Positions 12,232 through 23,234 of a stretch of DNA of 64,000 nt are shown one piece after another. The DNA comes from Hirundichthys speculiger (lineage: Eukaryota; Chordata; Actinopteri; Beloniformes; Exocoetidae). The translations under genes were made by a program, and so were the position numbers. The DNA lies in assembly GCA_018398805.1 (NCBI GenBank), contig JAGFBZ010000747.1:248001-312000 (forward strand), written 5' to 3'. The notes beneath the pieces were generated by a model. The model searched no databases and was not told the origin of the DNA. It saw nothing but the letters and a program-made list of their open reading frames with translations. Positions within the stretch are counted from its first letter, which is position 1, and each line of letters begins with the position of its first letter.

Positions 12232-13109
12232 CTTGAATGTGCAGATCTTTGTGCAAAATGAATTTAACTCCTAAATAAATTATTTAAAAAATTGTCTCAT
12301 GACAATCACAATACCAGATGTAGTAGAGTGGGGACACGGGTGCATAATACAATACAGAGAAGCACTAAAGGAGCTGTAAAGTGTTATGGGAAGACTCCAA
12401 ACACTGAGCTGAAAAAGGCTGGTTCATCTCAACCATGACTTAAGCAGTCTCCTAAAAGCAGTCTCCTAAAAATAGCAGAGACTCAGTCAAGCTGACCTGT
12501 TGGTAATCAGATACTGGTATTTTACCAGTCACAGCTTAATCCATAAACACAATATGCCAATGTATGGAGGACAATGACCAAATAAGTTGAAAATATTTGA
12601 ACTTGACTTTTTGATCAGAAAAATATCTGCCATCTTAATACTGAAGTGTCTCAAGGCTGCTATTTTCAGTTTAGCTAAATACAAACTTCTTAATGTTTGC
12701 CACGGATCATGTCCATGGAGATTTCAAAAAAGAAAAAAAAGGTTGACTGTTCATAATACAAGTGCCTTTCCAACATTTAGGATTCCCCCTAAAACTGTTC
12801 CCATACCAGCATGCAGGACATACTATAAACTACATGTTATGCATGTATGTATGTATGTGTCTTTTAAAAATGACTCTAATTTTTGACTGATAATGTGAAG
12901 CTAACATTAGCCAAACATGTTGTAAAATCACATTTTAAAGACCAAAGATTAAGATCACACCTGCTCATCTTCACACATTCAGTTAAGATGTTCACAACTG
13001 GTAAGTTGACCAACAGATTCACTCCTAATCTTGGTGCCAGTTGGGTAAATTGTAAGTTATGCATTGCAATTATTCATCCATTCATTGACCTGCACTTACC
13101 AGAGCAGAG
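12232..13109. other. Unassigned intronic sequence
   Basis: Contains ATGT tetranucleotide repeats around 12841-12858. No exon or element end recognised. Confidence 0.35.
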
Positions 13110-13195
13110 CGGTCCAGATGTTCTCCTCCCTGGCCACCTCCTCTAGTTTTTCCAGAGCAATACCAAGGCATTCCCAAGACATCCATAAGATATAG
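13110..13195 (-). mobile_element. Short RTE-like LINE fragment
   Basis: CCTGGCCACCTCCTCTAG through CATTCCCAAGACATCCATAAG aligns, with many changes, to the minus-strand 3' coding end of the LINE at 30240-30325 (CCGGCCACTTCTTCCAGC, CGTTCCCAGGCCAGCC). It encodes the eroded PPEELEEVA / AWERLG region. Only about 80 bases are recognisable. Confidence 0.55.
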
Positions 13196-13839
13196 ACCCT
13201 TCACCTTACCTGTTACCACTAGCCTCTACTCTCAAATTGCATATATAGGAACCTTTGTTAACCTCTAATGCCATCTTCCGCCCACTATAGCCGCTACACA
13301 TTATGCTGACTCTTTAACTCACTTTGTAGGTGTGGCAATGGCCATGTCTTCTGCCCTTTCCTCAAACTTGGTATCGTATCATCAAAGGTTTAGAAAAAAG
13401 CATAGCTAGGACCTCCCCCTCCAAGATGCAAGTCCATGCCGACGAGCTTTTCACATATCCAAGTAGGCTGATCCAAGCCGTCTTACACACTTCACACACC
13501 ATCTCAAAGTAGGCCTAATTGTGTTGAACAGAAGGGACAGATGTTTGAAGCGTTCGCGGACAGAAAGATTAAACCTGAATTCAAGTTGCGACAGAAACTT
13601 TTATCAGGAGAGGTGAAAACACGGAATTGGCTGGCTTCAAACACAGCTAAACGCTGGTTTGAATGCACTGGTTTGATGTTCCTGTCCGTTAATGTTTAAA
13701 ACATCTGCAGCCTTCACTTCATGCACAGCTGCTTTATCTCATCTTCGGAGAGGCACTGTGACCGTCCTTCCTCCATGACAGGTTTGGGAAAGTAGATTGC
13801 GGATAGTGCAACCTGCTCTTAGAGGCAATGGCTGCTGAC
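13196..13839. other. Unassigned intronic sequence
   Basis: No exon or element end recognised; 13832-13839 is the left target duplication of the following hAT element. Confidence 0.35.
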
Positions 13840-14768
13840 TACGGTTTGGCACCGAAAAACGATTCCTAGTAGGAATCGGTTCCTAAAGTCCAGTTCTGGA
13901 ATCGTTTAGAAGATTTTTGAATTTCGATTCCTTTTTTCGGTTCCTAAATGTCCGCGCTATTTTTTTTTTCTTTGTTTGTTTTATTTTGATTTATTGCACT
14001 AGTTTGTTGATGTTACTCAGCCAGGCATTCTCAACTCTGCGCTAGTGGCGACGTCACGTCCGTCACCAACGGGACTTCACTCGCCACAACATGGATCCCA
14101 AGAGTTCGGCTCGAGTTCGGCTGCATTTCAGTCCGGGAAATGACGGCTACCTGGCGCAGTGCAACACCTGTGGGAAGCGTGTTACTGCCAAAGGAGGGTG
14201 CACGACTAATATGGCAAAACACCTTCACCTGCATGGCATCACAAAAATAAACAAGTGTACCATATTTATTTGACCTTTCGGTAAGCACCGCCCCCTTCCT
14301 AGTTACTGTTGCTAGGTCAGACAAACTCTCTGCTCCTCCTTCAGGACCATGTTAATTTGCTATGTTTCTGATATGTATCATCAGTGTTAATATTATACTG
14401 TAATAACGTCATGGTGAAATATTGCTGCTGGGGACCTGCAACAGTGACTCGAGGTGTCCAGAACATTTGGAGGGACATTTTTATTCCCTTTAACAAGCCG
14501 AACAAACAACATGACACCCCATTCACGTTGGCTGCGAGGGGTAAAATGACAGTGGAGCAAACACACGAGTGCCACAGAAAAGTAAACAGCCTATGTGGTG
14601 AAAAGGCTCCTTCCCTTCTTAGTTTTTTTATGAAAAAATTCTACTGTTAGATAAGTCACGATCTGTTGACCTACACATCAAAGAATCAAAATCGAGAATC
14701 ATTTTGAACAGGAATCAAAACAGAGAATCGAATCAGAATCGTTAAAATCCAAACGATGCCCAACCCTA
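13840..14768 (+). mobile_element. Internally deleted hAT element
   Basis: Terminal inverted repeats TACGGTTTGGCACCG at the left and CGATGCCCAACCCTA at the right (reverse TAGGGTTGGGCATCG) are flanked by CTGCTGAC (13832-13839) and CTGTTGAC (14769-14776), a 7/8 match to an 8-bp hAT duplication. It holds a BED-finger coding remnant. Interior AATCG/CGATT-rich subterminal motifs are typical of hAT ends. Confidence 0.8.
14091..14273 (+). pseudogene. hAT transposase N-terminal BED zinc-finger remnant
   Basis: The 60-residue frame starts MDPKSSARVRLHF and contains a BED-type zinc finger: C-x2-C in the segment QCNTCGKRV (residues about 22-30) and the histidine pair in NMAKHLHLH (residues about 40-48). 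BED fingers are the DNA-binding N-termini of hAT transposases and of host ZBED genes derived from them. Here the frame stops after KCTIFI, and the dimerisation and catalytic DDE parts are missing between this point and the element's right end at 14768. It lies inside a TIR- and TSD-bounded element, so it is a transposon remnant and not a host ZBED gene. The finger itself looks intact, so binding is conceivable if it is expressed. Confidence 0.75.
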
Positions 14769-14929
14769 CTGTTGACGCACTGATTGGTTTAACAGGTGAC
14801 ATGCCCTAACCACTGCATAATGTAGCGGGTAGAGCTGGTTAGAAAGAGGATATAACAAGGGTTGATGATCCCGGTTTTTTTCGGGGGAACACCTCTCCTG
14901 CTACACGTTATCCATAAGTAGCGGCCTTA

Positions 14930-15475
14930 GCAGATCTGGCTGAAGATCAGGCCCATAATCCCTCCAGCATGTCCTGAGGTGTCCAGGAGGCATCCTAACC
15001 AGATGCAAAAACCACCTCAACCTGCTCCTCTCGATGTGGAGCAACAGCGACTCTACTCAGAATCCCTACCAAATCGCTTAGCTTCCCTGTGGAAGAAACA
15101 TGTTTCAGTCATGTATCCATTTCCTCACACTTTTGGTCACTGGCCACAGTTTGTGATCATAAGTGAGGGTAGGAATGTAGATCAACCGCTAAACAGAGAG
15201 CCTTGCCTTTTAGCTCAGTTCCTCCGTCACCAAAACAGACTGATCTATTATGACTGCCGACGTCATTTTAATCAGCCTCTCCATCTCCCACTTCATTTTT
15301 CATTGACCTGTAAACAAGACTCAAGATACTTAAACTGAGGCAACCCATCATCCCTAATTTAAAGAGGCCACTCTACCCTCTCTGGACTGGGAACAATGGT
15401 GTCAGAGGTGCTGTTTCTCATCCCTGCTGCTTCACACTCGACTCCAAACCAGTGCAGTTAAAACTCCAGATTCCA
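14930..15475 (-). mobile_element. RTE-like LINE 3' fragment (decayed)
   Basis: The reverse strand of this stretch aligns with the C-terminal part of the RTE-like LINE seen intact at 30196-31350. CCCTCCAGCATGTCCTGAG, GGAGGCATCCTAACCAGATG, CTCCTCTCGATG and GATACTTAAACT appear in the same order as at 30328-30800. Many substitutions and small deletions remove any reading frame; the 119-residue plus-strand frame is antisense and not a gene. Confidence 0.8.
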
Positions 15476-17774
15476 CACACAAAATCAGAAAACCTGGTAC
15501 TACTTTTTTTTCTTTTGATGGTAAAAGGGGCACAAAAAGCAGTAAATTCCCTGTATCAAATCTTAAACTCTTTCATATTCAGATACTCTTTTTACCATAA
15601 GTTTAAGCCTTGAAAGGGACACTCCCTTAGATTCATATGCAAGATGGCCATGCACAAAAATCAGGCATTACCTTTAACTGCTCTTCTTTACTAAATCATG
15701 ACAATAGTTTTTTAATGCCAAAAAAGCCTTTGTGCCAGGTGCAAAATGTGAGCCAAAAGCTTCTTTCTACATACAAGATTTATTCAGCCTCTGTTGAAAC
15801 TGTCTGCCTCAGCATCAAGTGCTTGGAGAAGCATCATTGCCCAGATCGCAGTCACAACATTTACTGAAACCCTTAACTGATATGCAGACTGGAGCAAAAT
15901 GTGCTTGACACATGTACAGTGAAGCATTTCTGAAGAGGCCATGCAGCAATGCTTCCTGTCAAACCTGATGGAGCTTTAACGTGTCATATGTAGAATGAAA
16001 GAAACCTTTTTGGGGAAAAGCACATCAAGCTTGTAAGATCAAAAAGATCTGAGACTGCCACTGTTTGCCAAAAGTGATTCACCTTTTCTGCATGGACTTC
16101 TCAATAACCCTGAAACACATGGTGGAAAACTTGTTAGCATGTGATTTCGGTAAGCATCACATGCTAACAGTATCCCACTTGTGTAGATAAATATGCTATT
16201 TTTCATTACACTTTTGTAATCATGGAACGTGTTTATCTGCATTTAGTTTTCAAATGATACTTTCCAGTGCCCCGTCGCACCAGTGTTTAACAATGTGTGG
16301 ATGTGATTATCTTTGTCCCGTCCTCCTCGTCCCCTGGTTAGCATCTGTTCACGCCCCCAGAGGTTTGAGATCCATTTCTCTCTGTCTCCATATGTCATAG
16401 AGCCACCTGCACTTCGCAGCTCTCACAGTTCACAGGTTTGGCTCTTAAATACCGCCGGCAGACCCAGATTAGAGTAAGAGTGACTGAATGATAGCAGTTT
16501 GATCAAAGTCAGTGGATACAAACACATACATGCAGGCAAAAAAAATCCTCATGTTTTCTCTGGAGAACTTGGAGATATTTTGTGACAGCTTCAACAGATA
16601 AAAAGTCTCACCAAAGATCTGGCATACATCCCTCCTCAGCTTCGTCAGATATAGGTGTGATAGTGAGTGGATGACACCAGAAATGTGAGTACAGAGAAGA
16701 AGAGAGCCTTCGTTATTTCATCTCATCTCCCCTAGTTCAGAAGAGATGTGGGCGCATGTGTCCCGTTGCCAGGCATGCTTCCCTTCCCATGGAGAGGGGG
16801 ATGTTTGTTTTTGTGGGCAGGCTGCCTTACTGAAGGAAGGGAGTGCAGCAAATAGGAGGGAGGGCTCCCATCCAAGTGGATGATTAGAAAAACTAGAGTT
16901 GGTGTTGATGTCCTGAAAGCAAATTCATCCGTAGACCAGTGCTTTCCAAAAACCCACAGCTGCTGTGTTCACATGCCTTCAAGGAATACAGATTCAAACA
17001 GAGAAAAAAGGGCCCGTGTTTCATGTTTTCTGATGCCACCAAAACTGTGAACGGGTGAATTTGCAGTTCTAATTAAAGCCCAAACCAAGATGTCAGTGGT
17101 TGGTTGAGATGGAGAAACGATCGGAGTAAGATGCCTGTGAACGTCTCCGTCGCCTCAGATCCACCGCCAGCCGACGTCCTGGTGAAGGAGAGATCTGGTC
17201 ACCATGGGGATGAGACAGACTGTATTATCTGCTCAGTGGCTGCCTGGCTCAGGACGGACAGGCAGGAAGCCGGATAAGATGCGTCCTCCTCTGATGTCAG
17301 AGGCAGAGTTTGTCATACATGACGCCATCTGATATGTCTGCATGTGTGACTCCAGCTGTTTTTATCATAACAATGTCTTTGGGAACACATTTCACAGACA
17401 TATGCAGTAACACCTGACTGTCACAAGCCTTCTGTGCTCACTTAACCAGTTTTTCAGGTAGGTTGGGTACCATTTTCAGGGTGACCTTTTCTGGCATTGC
17501 CAACAACAACTGGGACGTCAAAGAAGAAAAAAACAGAGGAAAGCAAAGACGCATAAGCTCAACAGGCAGCAGGCATGGGATACGCTACTAACAATGCATT
17601 ATGTATCATCTCTGTGTCTATATGCTAATTCCGGTGTGAGATGTGAACAGGAGTTGTAAACGGAGAGGGCGGATAGAAAGACTAATATTACAGGAAATAT
17701 TGCTGCAGATACTGCCTCCAAGTGCACGTTATTCCTTCACTGAAATTGTGCTTTTGTCTTTTCTTCTGTTGCAG
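15476..17774. other. Intron upstream of the ntng1 microexon, mostly unassigned
   Basis: No transposon ends recognised. A 14-bp-arm hairpin is at 16132-16169 (listed separately). The last 25 bases before 17775 are a strong polypyrimidine tract plus CAG acceptor. Confidence 0.4.
16132..16169. repeat. Perfect inverted repeat, 14-bp arms
   Basis: TGTTAGCATGTGAT (16132-16145) and ATCACATGCTAACA (16156-16169) are exact reverse complements separated by 10 bases. This could fold as a stable hairpin in RNA or a small cruciform in DNA. No element ends were found around it. Confidence 0.85.
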
Positions 17775-17801
17775 GTATTCCTAATAACATTGGTCCAGTT
17801 A
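17775..17801 (+). CDS. ntng1: Netrin-G1 candidate 27-nt microexon
   Basis: This is a candidate microexon of the isoform-specific linker between the first LE domain and the later EGF domains of netrin-G1, a GPI-anchored presynaptic adhesion protein. It is bounded by a strong polypyrimidine tract ending TTCTTCTGTTGCAG and a consensus donor GTAAGT. Its length is nine codons, and with the phase-1 border used by every other exon of this gene it reads (G)IPNNIGPV without a stop. Its last base A joined to the TT of the next exon gives Ile, which matches my recollection of an Ile at the same point of the mammalian linker (IWPNISS). The residues themselves are not clearly conserved, so the call rests on splice signals, phase and position. 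It is too short to be found by ORF search. Confidence 0.55.
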
Positions 17802-18524
17802 GTAAGTAAAAACAGTTTCACAAAAAAAAAAAAAAAAAACATGAATGCTTGACTGCTTGAAGCTTTGCTTTGCCAGATGTTTAACCCTTCATCTTACAAA
17901 CCTGACCATGGTGTTCACTTCTGATTCCTATAGCTCTGCAAAGAATTATTCAGCAGTTGTTGACTAACATCTCTTGAGAGGAGTGGGTTAAGGTGGTAGG
18001 CAATAACTGGAGGCTATTTGCTCCTGACGTGGGCATATTAATGAACTTAAATCAGGCTGAACTTAGCCAGATACCCCTCGCCTGGCTCTGCATGCCGAAT
18101 GTCATTTGTTGTCTCTCTTTTTTTTTCCCCCTCTCTCTCATCCATGCATTATAAATAAATGGCATCTAGACTTTATTAAAGTGCCAAGACCTCTTTGGCA
18201 GTGTAATGTCACAGAGGGTCATTTTAATATAAGCCGTTGTGCCTGGGTTGGTATTATCTTCGTCAACCACGAGCCCCTCAGGAGGGGGAGGAAGAGGAGA
18301 GGTGCCACATGTCAAGTTTTCGCTGCCTGGAAAACTACGCGATGCAAAGAACCGTAGGACTAGTGAACGAGTCAAAGTACATTCACAGCCTGGCTCAGGT
18401 CTCCTTAATCTTTTTCATTCCTCATTTCTGAGTGTGTAGCCTAAAATTCTGAGGCTAAAGGTGATTGGTGAGTAAAGTGACCCCCTCCCCCTCTGTTCCT
18501 GAACTCGAATTAACATGTACATAA
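17802..18524. other. Intron, unassigned, with poly(A) run
   Basis: Begins with the donor of the microexon; an A-run sits at about 17821-17839. Overlapping frames at 18106-18439 on both strands have no domain. Confidence 0.35.
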
Positions 18525-18807
18525 AACTAGGGGTGCACGATAACTATCGGGCCGATAACAGAAAATGTCATTCCGATATGTTCGATATCATGACGAATAG
18601 CCCCGATAACATAATTTTTTTTTTTTAACACGGCAGTACCTCGCTCCCTCTGAACCTTGAATGACCGGCAGTGAATGTTATGTTCTAATGACGTCGGCAT
18701 AATCAGAAAAACGATTACTCAATAAGGAAAATCAAGAATACCCCCTCATGCCAGAAAAAAACGTGTTAACTTGTTAACTTGTTAATAATTATCATGCACC
18801 CCTAGTT
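18525..18807. mobile_element. Short MITE with CTAGGGGTGCACGATAA ends
   Basis: AACTAGGGGTGCACGATAA at the left and TTATCATGCACCCCTAGTT at the right are near-perfect inverted copies bounding about 280 bp rich in CGATA/TATCG motifs. This pattern (GGGGTGCACGATA) is common for short hAT-type MITEs of fish. The target duplication could not be fixed because flanking T and A runs blur the borders. Confidence 0.7.
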
Positions 18808-19025
18808 TTTTGTTGTTGTTTTTTTTTTTTTTTTTTAATCTTTAACGTGAGAGCTTAAACAAGAAGTAAACACTGTTTTAAAGTCTGATGCTATGTGATG
18901 AGTCAGAAATGGACATGTGGTCAAAGCCTCCCCCACCCTCCCCACAACAATCCTCTGCTGCCCGCCTCCATCACCACCTCTGCAGGAGACACGCAACCTC
19001 TCCACGCATGCACACGTAGAGCTTA

Positions 19026-19206
19026 GAGTGTGTGTGTGTGTGTGTGTTTGTGCATGCTCTTCATACATGCTATGTGCACAGATACACAGATGAACATCAG
19101 TCCTCTTCGTCGCATCCAAAAATGACAGGTCGACACCATGTCCAACGGCTGTCCTCAAATCCTTGACAGGAAGAGTGTGCGCGTGTGTGTGCGTGTGTGT
19201 GTGCGC
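19026..19206. repeat. Two GT-rich microsatellites
   Basis: (GT)n at about 19028-19048 and a GTGTGTGCGTGTGTGT tract at about 19175-19204. Frames across them on both strands (for example 18835-19236) are repeat artefacts. Confidence 0.85.
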
Positions 19207-19861
19207 AAGGCCGTGTGCGTTGTACAAAGGACACAAACCAAAATCTTCATTTCTTGTAGCAGCAGAAAAACTAAAAAACTAAGGCTGCTGACTGCTTTTT
19301 TTAAGCACACCAAGGAGGATGAGGCTGTTTTTAGTGCAAACACATATCAAGTTTATGTCAGCGTTATTAATAAAATAAGAACAGAGCGAGAAAACAAGGT
19401 GATGACGTCCTTGAGGTTGTTAAAAGGATTCAAGACAAAGCTTGTGTGGGGGGAAAAAAGAAACCCTGCACTATTCATGTTGTTGTTTGAAGGTAATTGA
19501 ATTCCTTATTGACGTTTCTCAATTCTATTTCAAGTTTATTTAGCCAGGCAGAATTGCCTAATGCAGACCATTAAAGTGACATTAATATTTTAAAAAACGA
19601 TTCTGGCTCTCCAAAATTGTGTTTCATTATAAGAATGGCATTGATTAAAATCTGTCACCACTCATTTAGCTCGCCTTACCTGTATATTCTCTGTAGCAAA
19701 GTAATTAATAGAGCCCAAATGTGTATTACATACAATCAATTACCAACATAGAATAATTAAAAATTAATGTTCTTGAAGATCAGGGCAGTTTGGTTTTCTT
19801 ATATCTTCTTTCATTTTTATTTTATTCTTTTATTATTTTGGTTGTTTTCAGATTATGCATA

Positions 19862-20117
19862 CTTCATAGCTTGGTGGTTAGCGCTGTTGCGCCACAGTCT
19901 GAAAAACATGCATGTTAGGTGAATTGATCACTCTAAATTGCCCAGAGGAGTGAGTTTGAGTGTGTGGTTGTCTGTTCACATGTGGCCCTGTGATGGGTGG
20001 GAAACCTGTCCAGGTGGACCCCTGCCTTTCACCCGAAGAGAGCTGGGGTACGCTCCAGCAGACCCCTGTGAGTCTGAATCAGAAGAGGAGGATACAGATA
20101 ATAGATGGATAGATAAG
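19862..20117 (+). mobile_element. tRNA-type SINE of teleosts
   Basis: TTGGTGGTTAGCGCTGTTGC resembles the A-box region of a widespread fish SINE family. It is followed by AAAAACATGCATGTTAGGT, CTCTAAATTGCCC, TGTCTGTTCACATGTGGCCC and CCTGTCCAGGTGGAC, and it ends in a tandem tail GATAGATGGATAGATAAG. The stretch between the A-box and AAAAACATG is shorter than in full copies, indicating an internal deletion. It would have been copied by LINE machinery in trans. Confidence 0.75.
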
Positions 20118-20511
20118 GCACTGTGTCGGGACCATTAATCAGTTGCTCATATCCTCGCAAGTCTCTTTTGTGTTTTGACAAAAGCAGCTTCCCCAATAAG
20201 TGCTGATCAGAGCAACAAAATATAAACGGGACACTTCTTATTTCTCAATAACAGATGAGAGTTTGAGTGGTGATAAGTTGTGCCCTTTTTCCTTAAGCTG
20301 TTTATTTGTCAATCTGTCATTTCAAAGAGCCTTTTATCCATTATCACATATGACTTTAACTCCCTGGAGATGCTGCAAGCATCACCGGTGCCACACTCCC
20401 CATGCAAAAACTGTTGTTAAACAATTTTTTGGGCAATAAAAAAAAAAATTAAAGAAAAAGATTAGACTTAAAACTGTGCATGAGTCTTTAGTTCATGCAG
20501 TTTCAAAAATA

Positions 20512-21550
20512 CCGTATTTTCTGGACTATAAAGCGCACCTGAATATAAGCCGCACCCATTAAAATATAAACTAAATATATATTTTGTTACATATAAGCCG
20601 CACCGGACTATAAGCCGCTGGTATCCAGGCTGAGAAATAAGATATTTACATCCAAAGATTTTGTACCATAAGTGTTTATTCACATACCTGAACTGATTGT
20701 TTCTGAACAGAACCTGTAACACGGCAGTAAAAGTGCTGATCAAACAAAACAGAAAAGTCATTGATGGTTTTATTCATTTTCCTCCTGCACATTAAACCAA
20801 GTTGCTTTATTTTTACTCATCCTGTATACTGAAACCCCCCCACACAGCAAAGACATCCTGAACGGACCTGTGAAACGGACCCGTAACGGGGTCCACTTGC
20901 ACTCAAAGCCAGATCCGCTTTGGAGCTGGATCGCAGACCTGCTGGCTCCACGCTGCGTCCGGTCCGCATCTGGGATTAAAACCAGAGTGCAAATTATACA
21001 ATGACAATTGGGGGGGTCAACATTTTCTAGAGATGACAAAAATGACAATTTTTGTCATCTTTAGGGGGGTCGAAGATGACAAAAATGACAATTTGTACCT
21101 TCTTTAGGGGGGTCGAAGTTGTAATTGGAGGGGTCAAACCCCCCCAAACCCCCCCGTAATTCGCACTATGATTAAAACCTTACCCCTGCGGCGGGTCCAC
21201 TCAGAACCCTGAAATCCACTGGGGAACCAACAAACTGACTGGACAAACTGATAAATCCATCTGTGTCTGAGTAGCTACAATGGTCAGACACACCTGGATT
21301 AATCAGTTTGCCTAATAATAACAGGTATTGATGCTCACAAAATGAATGTAGAGTAGCATAGCCAACATAGGCTACTGAACAAAAACAGAATAGCCTTTAA
21401 CTACTTGGTTTGTTTTTGTTTTTTTTGCACTTCCTGCTAGAGCGCCCCCTGAGGGCTGAAGAAGAATTTATAGAAAAGCCGCATCTCTGTATAAGCCTCA
21501 TGGTTTAAAGCGTGGGACAAAAGTAGCGGCTAATAGTCCGGAAAATACGG
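20512..21550. mobile_element. TA-flanked TIR element, family B copy 1
   Basis: The left end CCGTATTTTCTGGACTATAA and right end TAATAGTCCGGAAAATACGG are inverted copies flanked by TA on both sides (20510-20511 and 21551-21552). It repeats internal motifs such as AAGCGCACC, TATAAGCCGC and AAGCCGC. Copy 2 at 34222-35057 is very similar along its whole length. This copy carries an extra 186-bp insertion at 20984. No transposase frame; the minus-strand frames inside are shared by both copies and show no domain. Confidence 0.8.
20984..21169. mobile_element. 186-bp MITE nested in family B copy 1
   Basis: The segment interrupts the host element at GATTAAAACC, which is present on both sides (20974-20983 and 21170-21179). 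The uninterrupted copy 2 has a single GATTAACC at the same place. Its ends, AGAGTGCAAATTA and (reverse) ATAGTGCGAATTA, are imperfect inverted repeats. Inside are three GGGGGGGTC-type blocks and repeated ATGACAAAAATGACAATT. A 9-10 bp duplication suggests a Mutator-like or related superfamily, but the assignment is open. Confidence 0.65.
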
Positions 21551-21552
21551 TA

Positions 21553-22493
21553 ATCAAATACGGTGATCAAATGCCACCATATTTAGGGCTTTGAAACGTC
21601 ATTTGTACAAATACAAAATATAAACAAAATGTGTTATTTAATGACAGTAAAACAAAGGTGTTAAAACAATTATTTTCTTTATTTAAAAAAATTAATTCCT
21701 GGACAGACTGAAACCTCCGAACAGCAGTCATATTCTGTAATTCACACATAGTTAGGCTAGTAGGCTTCCTGCCAAGACACTACTGGAGGTTAACTGGGCG
21801 TGATTGCATGATTCATGGAGTCAGTAGCGAAGGACAGAAAGATCCAGTCAAGAGATGAAGAAACGTATCCGTATTCCTCCCTTTGGCCGAGTCCTCTCCA
21901 TTTCCAGCTGCAAAGTATTTCCCTGACACGGAAATACTGACTTTTAATACTGACTGTAATTATGAGGTTATGCTACCCATAGCAGTCTGTCATTCCAAGC
22001 ACCAGCACCTGCAATTATTTATTCATAGGTATTTCTCCACCAGAAATAGACTGTAATTAGATATTGATTACATAGTCAATGTGATGAATTAAACAAAATG
22101 CCCCCCTAACGTCTTCATTTGCTTTACATAGTTTCAACTCCCTCACAAAAGTCCTGACTGAAATGTTAAGTTTACCCAGCTTTTTGACTTTTTTCTTCAG
22201 TTTTCCACTCATCTCCATTGCCACGAGCTTTCACTTAACACAGCAAGTCCATGGAAGTCACACAAATGACATGACGTGTCTCCAATCTCCTTTTAAAGGC
22301 TCTTTGGATGCATTCTCTCTGCCCTGCCCCATTGTATTCACTGCTTCCTGATTACTGATTTGAGTCATGCCGGACATATATGTGTCTCCAAGTGTCTGTC
22401 TCAACAACCACGTAGTCTCCCCTTTAGAAACTATGTTAACTGCTTAACACAAGGACACATGAATAACTGCTGGTTTCTCTCAATTGCACGCAG
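21553..22493. other. Intron, unassigned
   Basis: No element ends recognised. It ends with a short pyrimidine tract and CAG acceptor for the next ntng1 exon. Confidence 0.35.
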
Positions 22494-22538
22494 TTCGGCC
22501 GAATGTCTCATCCCTAGGTGTCGCTAACCGAAAAGAAG
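22494..22538 (+). CDS. ntng1: Netrin-G1 45-nt linker cassette exon
   Basis: This exon encodes part of the isoform-specific unstructured linker of netrin-G1, the segment between LE domain 1 and the downstream EGF domains. The acceptor ACGCAG precedes 22494 and the donor GTAGGC follows 22538. In phase 1 it reads (V/I)RPNVSSLGVANRKE, 15 codons with both borders in phase 1. From memory, the mammalian netrin-G1 isoform linker has IWPNISSLEVSNPKQ at this place, directly followed by VAPKLALST. The fish exon is followed by VAPPVALST in the next exon (23886), so both order and sequence agree. The exon is surrounded by non-coding DNA and too short for ORF detection. It is probably a regulated cassette. 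Confidence 0.8.
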
Positions 22539-23234
22539 GTAGGCATCCAAGATTATCCAACAGTTATGTTTTTTCACAGATCTACCTCAGGTCCTTGAAC
22601 AATAATCAAAAACTGGCTCTTTGGTAGCCAACAGTGGTTTTGGGTAGTGCCTCTCTTTTACGCAGTCTGCTTTTCTTGCTCATGGTGGAGGCGCTCATGT
22701 CACGATACAGTGCACTATCATGCCTCATCCCTTCTAATGCTTAATGTGTTAGACTTTAACATGCACATTTAATTAGATGTGACGCTTCCAGGGATACTCC
22801 TGTCAGTAAGAAAAGTTGGAGAGGTTTTGCGGTGGTTTCATGCAGATGTTGGGCTCATCTCGGTATAATCCGCCATGCACATGATGACCACAGCCAAGCA
22901 TGTAAAGCGTATCTGTCAGGGGCTCATGTCAGCACGTGGAGAAGCAGAGGCGGAGCCTATTATCTCCTTGTCCTGTGCTTTGTTTTCAGGAACATGAAAG
23001 ATTGAAGGGACTGAAGCGTTCACAGCTAGCCAGCTTCTTTACCCGCGCTCCTGTGCACAAATCTAGAGGGTGAACATTCGTGGCGAGCTTCACACAAGGT
23101 GGAGAGTAGTTTGTCAAAGGACAATTTCAGTTTAGGGAAACATACACAGAGGCTTCTGAATTATACAAAGCACTTGTTAATGAAATGAAGTGTAAAAGAG
23201 GGACCGTAATGTTTCAATTGTTCATTATCTAAGG
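22539..23234. other. Intron, unassigned
   Basis: No repeats or exons recognised between the 45-nt exon and the next hAT MITE. Confidence 0.35.

Noticed and set aside
14091..14273. Host ZBED gene
   Set aside because: It is inside hAT terminal repeats with an 8-bp duplication and stops after the BED finger, so it is a transposon remnant.
1..17774. Search for the first LE exon and LN domain exons of ntng1
   Set aside because: I looked for the LE1 signature (CKCNLHA, CECEHNT, GPDCGKC-type codes) next to splice signals and did not see it. It is most likely upstream of the window, though a missed short exon cannot be excluded.
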